Counted from the first letter of the stretch, positions 17,409-26,130 are shown. The stretch is DNA of 59,997 nt from Thermoactinomyces sp. DSM 45891 (GCF_900119485.1 NZ_FPJZ01000017.1:1-59997), one strand, 5' to 3'. Numbers and translations are program-made. The notes: generated from the letters alone by a model not told the origin.

Positions 17409-18044
17409 ATGAAAAAATATTTATTAATCACTCTAGTGATTATCCTTTTTGCCATAGGTGCTCATATCAAAAATGATGGCTTTCTTCGATTAGATCCAGT
17501 ACCCGTAGCAGCAAAAGAAATGGAATCATCATCAGCTAATACTTCTACCTATGTAAAGGTTATCATTAAAAAAGGAGACACCCTTTACCGTTTAGCAAAG
17601 ATACACGGAACATCTGTGCAGAGAATCGTGGAATTAAATCAGATCGCTGATCCATCTAAAGTTCGAGTGGGACAATCGATTCGAATTATGAAGAATGGAA
17701 AACAAGTAACGAATACATCACAAAATTTCTTACCAAGTGGGTCCAAGACAGATAGTTCGATACAAACGTTTTGGCACCGAGGAAAAGTATTGGGCGAGTT
17801 TTCTGTTGTCGCGATGACCCCCCCGATACAGAGTAAGAGTAGCCTAAGTGGAGTTACCATTGGCGTAGATCCAAAAGTGATCCCCGTAGGATCTAGAGTA
17901 TATCTTCCTACTATCGGCTACCGCACTGCCCGAGATGCTGAAGGAAGAGTACACGGTAATCAGATTGAGCTGTACGTCGAAAGTACAGCAAAAGCAAGAC
18001 AGATTGGTACAAAGGAAAAGATGTTGTTGGAAGTCGTAAAATAA
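17409..18044 (+). CDS. Secreted LysM and 3D-domain cell-wall protein
   Basis: 211 residues: an N-terminal hydrophobic segment (3-20) that is a signal peptide or anchor, one LysM motif at about 49-94 (VIIKKGDTLYRLAKIHGTS...VRVGQSIRI), and a C-terminal 3D domain (about 128-210; VDPKVIPVGSRVYLP, RDAEGRVHGNQIELYVES). LysM binds peptidoglycan; 3D domains are the folded catalytic part of Sps/Rpf-type wall lytic enzymes. The third conserved aspartate is glutamate here (IELY in place of IDVY) and the usual TAYxxxxG start of the domain is weak, so activity is uncertain. Confidence 0.85.
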   Translation: MKKYLLITLVIILFAIGAHIKNDGFLRLDPVPVAAKEMESSSANTSTYVKVIIKKGDTLYRLAKIHGTSVQRIVELNQIADPSKVRVGQSIRIMKNGKQVTNTSQNFLPSGSKTDSSIQTFWHRGKVLGEFSVVAMTPPIQSKSSLSGVTIGVDPKVIPVGSRVYLPTIGYRTARDAEGRVHGNQIELYVESTAKARQIGTKEKMLLEVVK

Positions 18045-18050
18045 CATGAT

Positions 18051-18090
18051 AGAAAGCTACTAGGCCAATCTTACTAGTAGCTTTTGTTTT
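18051..18090 (+). terminator. Terminator after the LysM-3D gene
   Basis: AAAGCTACTA pairs with TAGTAGCTTTT across an 8-10 nt loop, followed by a T-rich stretch. Confidence 0.85.
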
Positions 18091-18100
18091 GTTGTAAAAT

Positions 18101-18186
18101 GGAGGCAAGATCCGAAAGGATGAGAAGTTATGGCGAGCGACTCGTTTTTCCTCCGGGCAGTTGTGGCCAGGGTGTGGGCACGAGTC
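18101..18186 (+). other. Possible pseudoknotted RNA element
   Basis: A locally GC-richer stretch in a 257-nt gap. GGAGG (18101-18105) can pair with CCTCC (18150-18154) and GACTCG (18139-18144) with CGAGTC (18181-18186), giving crossing helices. ATCC-GAAA-GGAT (18110-18121) is a GNRA-capped hairpin. I could not match it to a known riboswitch or ribozyme. A 23-codon frame (ATG at 18130) also covers it, so it may be neither. Confidence 0.3.
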
Positions 18187-18204
18187 ACCTTTTATGAATA
18201 AACG

Positions 18205-18220
18205 TCACAATATTCTGTGA
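18205..18220. repeat. Small palindrome TCACA-N6-TGTGA
   Basis: A 16-bp inverted repeat about 50 bp upstream of the TATAAT box of the next gene. Its size and place fit a repressor or activator operator, but the half-sites face the opposite way from the Rex/FNR pattern and I do not recognise the regulator. Confidence 0.35.
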
Positions 18221-18302
18221 TATTATCCTACCCAACAAAAACAGATAAATGGGATCACAAAAAAGGTTATAATGAACGATAGAAACGAAAGGGGGCTATA
18301 AA

Positions 18303-18452
18303 GTGGCCAAAAAGCGTAAAAAGGAATTTCGTGTAGCTACGGTTGATGAAGTTGGCATCTTGATGCGAGACATCAAAGGAATGGGTCTCTGGCTAGCCTT
18401 CGTTGTGGTTGTGGGAGTTGCATTAGGGATTTTGTCCAAAAGTATTTTATAA
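18303..18452 (+). CDS. 49-residue single-pass membrane protein
   Basis: GTG at 18303 with AAAGGGGG about 8 nt upstream, and a TATAAT box at 18268-18273. The protein has a very basic N-terminus (AKKRKKEFR), a short polar stretch (VATVDEVGILMRDIKG) and one hydrophobic helix (residues 27-44, WLAFVVVVGVALGIL). Layout resembles the last half of a SecE-type protein, but the length and lack of SecE motifs argue against it. A strong terminator follows. Confidence 0.6.
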   Translation: MAKKRKKEFRVATVDEVGILMRDIKGMGLWLAFVVVVGVALGILSKSIL

Positions 18453-18457
18453 AAAAG

Positions 18458-18503
18458 AAATGGCCCATGTAGGAAGATGAGATTATCCTACATGGGCCAT
18501 TTT
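18458..18503. terminator. Bidirectional terminator
   Basis: A 17-bp perfect stem (AATGGCCCATGTAGGA against TCCTACATGGGCCATT) flanked by A and T runs on both sides. It serves the 49-residue gene from the left and mscS from the right. Confidence 0.92.
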
Positions 18504-18507
18504 CTAT

Positions 18508-19425
18508 CTATTCTTTTTTAGTGCTCCCTTTTAACTGATCGGTTGATACAACCACACTGCGTGGGGTGGCAATGGTGATTCCACGTTTATGTAAGCTTAA
18601 AACCGCTTGTTTGCGCATGGCTCGTTCGACGATGAAGTATTCCTCTGGTGTTGCGATGGTGGTAATGGTGAATTGTACTCCATTTACATCCATGTTGGTA
18701 ATTCCGACCACTTCAGGGTCGGAGATGATTTGGTCCTTATATTCTTCTTTGACGGTCATACAAGCTTCTTTTAGTGCTTCATCTACGATATCCAAATCGG
18801 AATCGGATGGTACTGTGACCGGGACAATGGCACGCATTTTTTCCCGGTTATAGTTGGTCACTTGTGTAATGGTACCGTTTGGAAGATAGTGAAGCCTTTG
18901 ATTATATTCACGTATTTTCGTGATACGTAGCCCCACTTCCTCGACTGTACCATTGATCTGTCCGTTAATTTGAACAACGTCTCCTACCTCTAATTGTCGT
19001 TCAAAGATCATAAAGAAGCCGGTTATAATGTCCCGAACTAAGTTTTGAGCCCCGAAGCCGATTGCAAGACCTAAAATCCCCGCTCCAGCCAATACGGGGC
19101 CGAGATTGATGCCGATTTTGGCTAGTACGGTTAGGGCTGCAATAAAGTAAATTACGTAATGGGAGATGGATTTAATTAATTTGACCAATGTTTTAGCAGT
19201 ACGATTTTCCACTTTTCCTAGTGAAAAGGCTTGATCAATAACCTTGTCTAAAACCCGAACAACTAACCATGCGAGAAACATGACGAGTACAATATTAAAA
19301 AACGGAAATACGATGCTATTCATGGGATTCGATGTAATTCGATCCCAAAAGGATTGGAATCCATCTAAGATGTCTCCAGTAGCCGCGGTAGTCGTCGCTT
19401 CTTTCGGTGTTGTTGGAGGAAACAT
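18508..19425 (-). CDS. Small-conductance mechanosensitive channel (MscS family)
   Basis: 305 residues. Three hydrophobic helices lie in the first 140 residues, followed by the pore helix region AGAGILGLAIGFGAQNLVRDIITGFFMIFE with the conserved glycine/alanine pattern and the MscS beta domain (VGDVVQINGQINGTVEEVGLRITKIRE). Similar to B. subtilis YkuT. It protects against osmotic downshock. GAGGTGAT precedes the ATG. The gene starts 10 nt after the yfhP-like gene, so the two probably form an operon. Confidence 0.92.
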   Translation of the reverse strand: MFPPTTPKEATTTAATGDILDGFQSFWDRITSNPMNSIVFPFFNIVLVMFLAWLVVRVLDKVIDQAFSLGKVENRTAKTLVKLIKSISHYVIYFIAALTVLAKIGINLGPVLAGAGILGLAIGFGAQNLVRDIITGFFMIFERQLEVGDVVQINGQINGTVEEVGLRITKIREYNQRLHYLPNGTITQVTNYNREKMRAIVPVTVPSDSDLDIVDEALKEACMTVKEEYKDQIISDPEVVGITNMDVNGVQFTITTIATPEEYFIVERAMRKQAVLSLHKRGITIATPRSVVVSTDQLKGSTKKE

Positions 19426-19435
19426 AGGATCACCT

Positions 19436-20440
19436 CTAAGTGTTTTTTATCGTTGTCGTTGTAGCAGACATCATCTCATAAATTTTCTTGTCTAACTGAC
19501 CTTCGCTGATCCACCCGACGAATGAATGAAGGATATTATAACGATTATCCAAAATCGCCACCGCTACAAATGGAAAATGCTTCTTATGATGATAGCGAAC
19601 ATCGAGCCATCGTACTTCATAGCCAAATGGGTGCTCGATGACTTGTGGATAGCCGTAACTGGTGAAGGATAAAAAAGCATCGATTGCTTCTGCTTGTTTC
19701 GAGTGATGGGTGGCTGGATGATGGTCGAATTCGGTGGTAAGTTGTCCGGTCCAGAGTAATTTACCACCTCGGATTTCGCCCATTCGTACTTCTGTCTGAG
19801 TCTCGTATACACAGTTCCATTGCCCCCAGCGAGCAGTTGGGATTACGGTATAGGAGCCCGGTGCGTTTACTTGACTCTTTACCCATCTAAGCCAACGGTG
19901 ATGCACACAGGTTCGCCAAATTAAATATAGGCCGATGACGATATAAATAGAAGAAAAGATATAGCCTGCATAAGCAGGAAAAAACCACCATATGACAAAT
20001 CCTGCAATATGCAATATAAACAAGAAAGGATCAAAAATATTGATAATGTCCCATGCTACCCATTTATTCGAAAAGGGTCGTAGTGCTTGTGTCCCATATG
20101 AATTAAATAAGTCAATAAAGACATGAACGAGAACGGCAATAAAACTCCACAGCCATACATGAGCTGTACTTGATGCTGGAAAAACAAAATGGAGAACGAG
20201 AGTTAAGAGAGTGGGCCAGACTAACCACATGGGTAGAGAATGAGTCCAACCTCTGTGATTTCGAATATAGGCAGGATTGCCCTTTAGACGATACAATGTA
20301 TCTATGTCAGGTGTTTGGGAGCCAACTATTGTACCTAATAGTACCGCGTGAGCTGTGGCTAGATCGTTTGCAACTACTGGATCTAGTTGTGCTAATCCAA
20401 AAAGACCTAATCCCATGACAAGGTGGGTGCCTGTATCCAT
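19436..20440 (-). CDS. yfhP: YfhP-like membrane-bound metal-dependent hydrolase (DUF457)
   Basis: 334 residues. Begins DTGTHLVMGLGLFGLA and has SQTPDIDTLYR and RNHRGWTHSLP, the HxxxG / DxD / HRGxTHS motif set of the LexA-binding YdjM-like (DUF457) hydrolases. Several membrane helices follow, then a soluble C-terminal part. In B. subtilis yfhP lies next to mutY (yfhQ) and is reported as a negative regulator of it; here it also lies next to mutY but diverges from the small gene in front of it. GGAGGAC precedes the ATG. Confidence 0.88.
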   Translation of the reverse strand: MDTGTHLVMGLGLFGLAQLDPVVANDLATAHAVLLGTIVGSQTPDIDTLYRLKGNPAYIRNHRGWTHSLPMWLVWPTLLTLVLHFVFPASSTAHVWLWSFIAVLVHVFIDLFNSYGTQALRPFSNKWVAWDIINIFDPFLFILHIAGFVIWWFFPAYAGYIFSSIYIVIGLYLIWRTCVHHRWLRWVKSQVNAPGSYTVIPTARWGQWNCVYETQTEVRMGEIRGGKLLWTGQLTTEFDHHPATHHSKQAEAIDAFLSFTSYGYPQVIEHPFGYEVRWLDVRYHHKKHFPFVAVAILDNRYNILHSFVGWISEGQLDKKIYEMMSATTTTIKNT

Positions 20441-20492
20441 AGTGTCCTCCTTTTCATAAAAAGGTATTTGAAAGCAGAAAGGAACGGTAACG

Positions 20493-20807
20493 GTGAGTCA
20501 GTTTACAATATTTGTTGAATATCGAGTTCAAGAAGATTCCATGTCTATATTTCGAGATCAGTACTTCTCTCAAATTCGAGAACAGATAAAAAATCAGGTG
20601 GAACATGTCGTACATCATGAGTTCCTGCTATCCGAAGCTCAAGTGGGACAAGTGGTGGAAGTGATTCAAGTGGAAGACAAAGATGCGATTATCCTATTAC
20701 AAGAGCTTCGTATTGGATCTAAGTCATCTTGGTTCCATTCATTAGATTCTCATATTGTAGGCGGTAGGTCAAAAATAAAATTGTGGACATTTCGCAGGTG
20801 TGATTGA
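20493..20807 (+). CDS. Conserved hypothetical protein, 104 residues
   Basis: GTG start with AAAGGA 9 nt upstream. The protein opens FTIFVEYRVQEDSMSIFRDQYF, which looks like one ferredoxin-like (dimeric alpha-beta barrel) strand-helix unit, followed by an acidic middle. No catalytic motif is visible. It sits between yfhP (divergent) and mutY (same direction, 80 nt further on, with a probable promoter in between). Confidence 0.65.
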   Translation: MSQFTIFVEYRVQEDSMSIFRDQYFSQIREQIKNQVEHVVHHEFLLSEAQVGQVVEVIQVEDKDAIILLQELRIGSKSSWFHSLDSHIVGGRSKIKLWTFRRCD

Positions 20808-20839
20808 AATTATAACGATTTAATTACATTATTATACTT

Positions 20840-20870
20840 TTGATGAAAAAAAGTCTGTTTCTTATATAAT
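20840..20870 (+). promoter_or_regulatory. Probable promoter of mutY
   Basis: TTGATG (20840-20845) and the overlapping TATATA / TATAAT (20863-20870), 17-19 nt apart, shortly before the AGGAGG of mutY. Confidence 0.5.
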
Positions 20871-20887
20871 TAGTGTAGGAGGCAAGT

Positions 20888-21973
20888 ATGCAATCAATCA
20901 TGAATACAATGGTGAGACCAGAGTCTACTATTGTTTCGACGATTCAAACCGAACTTTTGCATTGGTATGCTCGTTACCAGCGAGATTTACCATGGCGAAA
21001 AGATCAAGATCCATATAAGGTTTGGGTTTCAGAAATTATGCTTCAGCAAACTCGGGTGAATACCGTTATCCCCTATTTTAACCGTTTTATTGAGCGTTTT
21101 CCTACTATTACAGACTTAGCGAATGCAAGTGACGACGATGTAGTGAAGATGTGGGAAGGATTGGGCTACTATTCCCGTGTGCGGAACCTCCATTCTGCGG
21201 TAAAAGAGGTAGCAGACAAGTATGGTGGTAAAGTACCTGATCAAGTAGAAGAGATTTCTCGTTTAAAAGGAATCGGTCCCTATACAGCGGGCGCTATTTT
21301 AAGCATTGCCTATCAAAAGAAAGTGCCAGCAGTAGATGGCAATGTGATGCGCGTATATTCACGGCTTTTTGCCTTGTATGATGATATAGCATTGCCAGCA
21401 ACTCGCAAGAAAATGGAGGCGATTGGGGAAGTGGTGATTCCAGAACATGCGCCCGGTGACTTTAATCAAGCGCTAATGGAACTCGGAGCTACGATTTGTA
21501 CACCTACCTCTCCACAGTGCCTATTTTGCCCAGTATCTACTGTTTGTGAGGCAAATGAACAAGGGTTGCAAGATGAATTGCCACAGAAAAAAAAGGCAAA
21601 GGCACCTACCCCTGTTTTGGTACGATTTGCTTGGATTGAATCGGCCCATTCTGTTTTTCTCGTAAAACGTCCAGATAAAGGATTACTAGCAGGGATGTGG
21701 TCGCTTCCCACTTTTGATCAGGAAGATCCATCTACTGAGCTAGAGGAATATCTTTTTTCTCGTAGGTGGACAGTGCAAAGTAGAGAAGTGGCAGCTAAGA
21801 TAGATCATGTTTTTAGCCATCGTCATTGGTTCATTGAGATCGAACGGATCAAGTTAGATCAGGTTTCCTTTGAATGCGGTGAGAATGAAGAATGGATAGA
21901 TATAAATAGTATTCATCAAAAGGCGTTTCCAAATGTTTATCGAAAAGCAATTTCAGTTATGAAAAAACAATAA
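20888..21973 (+). CDS. mutY: A/G-specific adenine DNA glycosylase MutY
   Basis: Removes adenine mispaired with 8-oxoguanine. The 361-residue protein has the catalytic Glu49 (VSEIMLQQTRV), the helix-hairpin-helix LKGIGPYTAGAI with Asp150 in VPAVDGNVMRV, and a [4Fe-4S] set Cys204, 211, 214 and 220 with the expected 6-2-5 spacing. The C-terminal part (FSHRHWFIEI) is the NUDIX-like 8-oxoG recognition domain. AGGAGG lies before the ATG. Confidence 0.97.
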   Translation: MQSIMNTMVRPESTIVSTIQTELLHWYARYQRDLPWRKDQDPYKVWVSEIMLQQTRVNTVIPYFNRFIERFPTITDLANASDDDVVKMWEGLGYYSRVRNLHSAVKEVADKYGGKVPDQVEEISRLKGIGPYTAGAILSIAYQKKVPAVDGNVMRVYSRLFALYDDIALPATRKKMEAIGEVVIPEHAPGDFNQALMELGATICTPTSPQCLFCPVSTVCEANEQGLQDELPQKKKAKAPTPVLVRFAWIESAHSVFLVKRPDKGLLAGMWSLPTFDQEDPSTELEEYLFSRRWTVQSREVAAKIDHVFSHRHWFIEIERIKLDQVSFECGENEEWIDINSIHQKAFPNVYRKAISVMKKQ

Positions 21974-22056
21974 AAAACGCGATCATTTTGTATTTTTATA
22001 CAGGTGACAAATAAGTGATTATTATATTCTTAGATAAATGTAAGGGGAGAGCCTGA

Positions 22057-23520
22057 GTGCAAGAAAAAGATAAAGAGAAAAGAGAGCCAGACAGGCTTGA
22101 TCAGGAGGATACGGAGAATTCTGGGACTACCCAAAAGGAATCCGATTCGTTTCTGGTGCTAGAGGAAAATAGTGAAGTTCCCTTGTCGGACACATCTAAG
22201 TGGAATTTTACGGAGTTAGAAAAAGTACTGGAAGAGCAAGGAGAGCTTGCGCATGATGAGACTGAAGTTGATTCCAAAGTAGAAGAGACATCTTCTATAT
22301 TAGAAGAAACGAAACAAGAGATGGAGTTACAGGATATCAAGCAAGAACCCAAGGAATCCGAGGTAGATGAAGATTCCTTTTTACAAAATCTCCATCAAGA
22401 AACCCGTAGTACCCAGTTAATGAATGAGGAAGAGCAGATTGGTTCGGAAAAAGAAGAGGATTCATCTGCGAAAAACCTTGATCCAGAAAAGAAGAGCGCT
22501 AAAAAAACGAAAAAGTGGTTTGTGAGTGTTTTAGCGTTTCTCTTTGTATTAGGTGCTGTCTATCTATGGGTTACCCAAGATGCAAGTAATAATCCTCGTG
22601 CCAGTGAAGAGAAAACAAAAGTACCACCTCAGAAAATGACCCTAACAGCAAAAGGGAAAAGTTTTGAGCTTGATTTGCGTACCATTGGCTATGATGGAAA
22701 AGACGCTACTAAGATTGATCAGAAGAAGCTCACAGCATGGTTAGATGATGTAAAACAGCAAGTAGATATACCGATGAAAAATGCCTCTCAGAAAAAAGTA
22801 GGGACACCCATTACACCAGAGCAAACGGGCTCAGTGGTTGATGTAGAAACAGTCCAAGAGTGGTTGACTGATATTAAGTCATTGGTGAACCAAACGAAAG
22901 AACTTCCATTCATTACAGTTGAACCACAGGTTACTACTAAGGATGTTGAGAAAGCCAGTAACAAATTAGTGGGAAGCTTTAAGACCACCTTTGATCCGGG
23001 GAATGAAAATCGAACGATTAATATTAAAAAGTCATCTGAAACGATTGATGGTCTTGTCTTACTCCCAGGTGAAGAGTTTTCATTTAATAAAGTAGTTGGA
23101 GAACGTACGGTGGCGCGTGGCTATAAAAAAGCGGGTGTTATCGTGAAAGGAGAGCTTGCGGAGGATATAGGTGGTGGAATCTGTCAGGTTTCAAGTACGT
23201 TGTATAATAGTGTAGATCGAGCAAAGGTGCAAATTACCCGCCGAATCTCCCACAGTAAAGAAGTTCCATATGTGCCACCAGGCAGAGATGCCACTGTCTC
23301 ATGGGGAGGCCCTGATTTCCGCTTTAAAAATAATTATAATAAACCAATGGTGATTCGGATTACGGTCAGCGGTGGGACGATTCAAATCAATACGTATACG
23401 GCTCCTGGAGCAGAAAGAGGGAAGATCCCATCATTACCTCCAGAAAAGTTTAGTAAAAGTACAGATATTGGAGCAAAGTCGGATGAAGATAATCCGAAAA
23501 AAGAAACCAAAACTCCATAG
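22057..23520 (+). CDS. VanW family membrane-anchored protein
   Basis: 487 residues. A long, very acidic, Glu/Ser-rich cytoplasmic part (1-148), one membrane helix at about 152-170 (WFVSVLAFLFVLGAVYLWV), then an external part ending in a VanW domain (about 310-450): LLPGEEFSFNKVVGERTVARGYKKA, GGGICQVSSTLYNS, PGRDATVSWGGPDFRFKN. VanW proteins occur with glycopeptide resistance and in spore-formers; the biochemical role is unknown. The GTG start has AAGGGGAG 7 nt upstream. The long acidic N-terminal tail is unusual for the family. Confidence 0.9.
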   Translation: MQEKDKEKREPDRLDQEDTENSGTTQKESDSFLVLEENSEVPLSDTSKWNFTELEKVLEEQGELAHDETEVDSKVEETSSILEETKQEMELQDIKQEPKESEVDEDSFLQNLHQETRSTQLMNEEEQIGSEKEEDSSAKNLDPEKKSAKKTKKWFVSVLAFLFVLGAVYLWVTQDASNNPRASEEKTKVPPQKMTLTAKGKSFELDLRTIGYDGKDATKIDQKKLTAWLDDVKQQVDIPMKNASQKKVGTPITPEQTGSVVDVETVQEWLTDIKSLVNQTKELPFITVEPQVTTKDVEKASNKLVGSFKTTFDPGNENRTINIKKSSETIDGLVLLPGEEFSFNKVVGERTVARGYKKAGVIVKGELAEDIGGGICQVSSTLYNSVDRAKVQITRRISHSKEVPYVPPGRDATVSWGGPDFRFKNNYNKPMVIRITVSGGTIQINTYTAPGAERGKIPSLPPEKFSKSTDIGAKSDEDNPKKETKTP

Positions 23521-23658
23521 TGTGATGGAAGATAAATGTCTAGGGATGTGTATGGGATAGATGGTGCCCACACACACCCTTTTTTCATTATGGGTATAGA
23601 TCTCTCTACTAGAAGAAATGATGAAGAATACAATAGTGAATCTAGGGAGAGAGATCAA

Positions 23659-24315
23659 ATGAAATATAATGGATCCACCATTTTGTTTTTCCGGTTTTCG
23701 GGAATGCTATCTGTGGTCGGCGCTATCTCGATGTGGTTGCTTCTTCAACAAACAAAGAATGATTATGCTGCGACTGCTCAATTTATTGTCGAGAGAAGCT
23801 CGTCTTTTTTCTTCTGGTATGTAAGTAGTGGGATATTAGTAGTCATCGGTTTATTTATTGCATGTACATGGAATGTAAGATTAGTATCTCCTGAGTGGAA
23901 GTGGATGGGACAGATCGCTTGGTTTATTCACTTGTCAGGCATTTGCCTTGTGATCTTATATTTATTTGCTCAAGGAATCATCGTGCCACTTGCTCACGCT
24001 ACAGGGGGAATTCAAGGAAACGTCGGCCTTTTTTATGCACTTAGTCAATTAGAACAAAGTTTGGTTCATCTACTAACATATGTGATTCCATCCATTCTTT
24101 CGATTGGTGGGCTCCTATATTGTCTTGTTTTATTTACAGATTCACGCTTTCAAGGATTGGTTCGTATCCTACACTTTGCTTTATGGACGGGGATCTTACT
24201 AAGTAGCTTGCTGTGTCATGTCGGAGCTCCGAATTTCTCGATCTGGATCTGGTCGATTCTCTTTCCCATGGTGACTTGGTGTACCGGAAGCCTAACGAAA
24301 TATCAAAACGCATAA
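23659..24315 (+). CDS. Six-helix membrane protein of unknown function
   Basis: 218 residues from the ATG at 23659, which has GGGAGAGAG upstream; the frame is open further upstream but without a site. Hydrophobic helices lie at about 8-27, 49-68, 84-105, 128-152, 163-180 and 186-208. No motif recognised. It sits between the VanW gene and the subtilase, all in one direction. Confidence 0.75.
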   Translation: MKYNGSTILFFRFSGMLSVVGAISMWLLLQQTKNDYAATAQFIVERSSSFFFWYVSSGILVVIGLFIACTWNVRLVSPEWKWMGQIAWFIHLSGICLVILYLFAQGIIVPLAHATGGIQGNVGLFYALSQLEQSLVHLLTYVIPSILSIGGLLYCLVLFTDSRFQGLVRILHFALWTGILLSSLLCHVGAPNFSIWIWSILFPMVTWCTGSLTKYQNA

Positions 24316-24392
24316 AGTTACTTACTCCTTTTTGCAGGTAATCATTAGATGAAGATCTAATTAAATGCAGATAGGAAAGTGAGGGACCCTAG

Positions 24393-25661
24393 ATGCGGTT
24401 GAGAAATAGAGAATGGTATGAGAAATACGCGCATCGACTTGATCCTGATTTGCGTGTGCAACTAAGCCGTAAGAAGCAATTAGATAAGGAATCAATATCG
24501 GTCTCGTATCCTACCATCATACAGTTTGATAAAGAAGAATTGGTTGATACGTACTCATTAGCAAATTGGTGCACCGAGCGTGGAGGGATTGTGCTAGGAG
24601 AAATCCCTTTGATCGATGCAATTTATGGTGAGTTTTCAGCGGAATTATTAGAAGAACTAGTCGTTCATCATCAAGTAGAGCACTTATATCTAGATAGACG
24701 CGTGTATGCCTCATTAGACCTATCTACGAAATCGACTGGTGTGAGGGAGCTCCAGTTTGAGCGCAATTTATCTGGTGTGGGGATCACTATAGCTATTTTA
24801 GACACCGGATTGTTTCCACATCCAGATCTCATAAATCCTGTTTCACGGATCGCAGGGTTTGTAGACTTAGTTCAAGGGAAGACGGATTATTATGATGACC
24901 ATGGTCACGGGACGCACTGTGCAGGGAGTGCGGCTGGAAATGGATTTAGCTCACAAGGGTTATATGTAGGCGCCGCTCCAGAGTCCAAGATAGTGGGAGT
25001 GAAGGTATTGGACCAACATGGTGGAGGGAAGCTTTCGACCGTCGTTCGCGGGATTGAATGGTGTGTGATGCATCAGAAGGAATATCAGTTAGATATCTTG
25101 TCCCTTTCACTAGGTGCTCCTGCTATTCAAACCTACCGAAAAGATCCCCTAGCACAGGCTGCGCGTATTGCTTGGCATAATGGAATTATGGTTTGCACAG
25201 CGGCAGGTAATGAGGGCCCGAAGCCGGGGACGATCAGTAGCCCTGGGCATGACCCACTTATTTTGACAGTGGGCGCTGCCTATCATGAGGTAGCCACCTT
25301 TTCGAGTCGTGGCCCAACAAAGGATGGGTGGACGAAACCGGATCTCTACGCGCCAGGGAGCGATGTGATCTCATTAAACGTACCGGGTTCTGAGTTAGAG
25401 CTTCAGTTTGCAGATAAATGTGTGGATGAACATTATTTACGACTGTCTGGTACTTCGATGGCAACTCCGTATGTAGCGGGCATATGTGCGTTACTCTTAG
25501 AGGAGAACCCCAATCTCACACCTAATGATCTAAAAGCGATCCTAACGAGTACGGCGAAGGAGATTTCAGGGGAGTTAGCAGGTAATGTATGTGCAGTAGC
25601 GGCTGTGGAGTTAGCGGAACACTATCGCCAATTTCAGCGGAATCAATTGCCATCTCCGTAA
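24393..25661 (+). CDS. S8 family serine peptidase (subtilase, AprX-like)
   Basis: 422 residues with the complete triad: Asp137 (ITIAILDTGL), His172 (HGHGTHCAG) and Ser355 (LSGTSMATPYVAG), plus oxyanion Asn273 (CTAAGNEGP). About 125 residues precede the catalytic domain. There is no hydrophobic signal sequence, which points to an intracellular enzyme like AprX rather than a secreted subtilisin. A GTGAGGGA site precedes the ATG. Substrate unknown. Confidence 0.92.
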   Translation: MRLRNREWYEKYAHRLDPDLRVQLSRKKQLDKESISVSYPTIIQFDKEELVDTYSLANWCTERGGIVLGEIPLIDAIYGEFSAELLEELVVHHQVEHLYLDRRVYASLDLSTKSTGVRELQFERNLSGVGITIAILDTGLFPHPDLINPVSRIAGFVDLVQGKTDYYDDHGHGTHCAGSAAGNGFSSQGLYVGAAPESKIVGVKVLDQHGGGKLSTVVRGIEWCVMHQKEYQLDILSLSLGAPAIQTYRKDPLAQAARIAWHNGIMVCTAAGNEGPKPGTISSPGHDPLILTVGAAYHEVATFSSRGPTKDGWTKPDLYAPGSDVISLNVPGSELELQFADKCVDEHYLRLSGTSMATPYVAGICALLLEENPNLTPNDLKAILTSTAKEISGELAGNVCAVAAVELAEHYRQFQRNQLPSP

Positions 25662-25664
25662 GTG

Positions 25665-25693
25665 TTGACTTTAGAACCCAATTTACATAATAT
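25665..25693 (+). promoter_or_regulatory. Sigma-A promoter of the T-box/proC transcript
   Basis: TTGACT (25665-25670), a 17-nt spacer and TAATAT (25688-25693), starting 4 nt after the subtilase stop. Confidence 0.7.
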
Positions 25694-25699
25694 AGAAAT

Positions 25700-26022
25700 A
25701 AACTACACGATATAAAGAAAACGCTGTGACAAGGAATAGTAAAGCGATTGAATCTAGTATAGAGAGTGGAATCCATCGGCTGAGAGATTCTACCTAGGAC
25801 ATGCTTGAACCCACCCTTGTAGTGGCTGATGATAGACTGTTTTTGCTTTCTAGAAATCAGATCGGAGCTGACCGTTATCTCAGATATGCAGTGAGGAATG
25901 AGATGCATTGTATTTTTATATGCATATCTGCATAAATAGAGATAAATTCATGGTTAGTGAGTTTAAATAAGGTGGTACCGCGGAAGAAGGCCCTTTCGTC
26001 CTTATGGGATGATGGGTTTTTT
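25700..26022 (+). promoter_or_regulatory. T-box riboswitch, proline specific
   Basis: Stem I shows AGAGAG and the distal GGCTGAGAG loop (25757-25790). The specifier loop reads GAA-CCC-A; CCC (25810-25812) is a proline codon. The T-box sequence AAGGTGGTACCGCGG lies at 25969-25983, with TGGT to pair with an ACCA tRNA end. The terminator stem (about 25990-26015, CGTCC against GGATG plus flanks) ends in T7. Uncharged tRNA-Pro should stabilise the antiterminator and switch on proC. This leader fills the gap between the subtilase and proC. Confidence 0.92.
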
Positions 26023-26106
26023 TATTTATTTTTTATTTGTTTTTTATTTGTTTTTATTTTGCTTTTAATTTGCGTTTAGTTTGTTTTTATTTTGCTTTTT
26101 TATTGA
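26013..26106. repeat. T-rich low-complexity tract
   Basis: About 90 nt made almost only of T with repeats of the type TTTTATTTG and TTTTATTTTGC, between the T-box terminator and the proC binding site. It may have grown by slippage from the terminator T run. Confidence 0.8.
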
Positions 26107-26130
26107 AGCAAAAGATACGGAGGAGAAAAA

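Noticed and set aside
18303..18452. secE
   Set aside because: A basic start and one helix recall SecE, but it lacks the SecE motifs and the usual nusG neighbour.
25522..25908. Minus-strand frame of 128 codons between the subtilase and proC
   Set aside because: It covers the end of the subtilase and the T-box stem I, and has no coding features.
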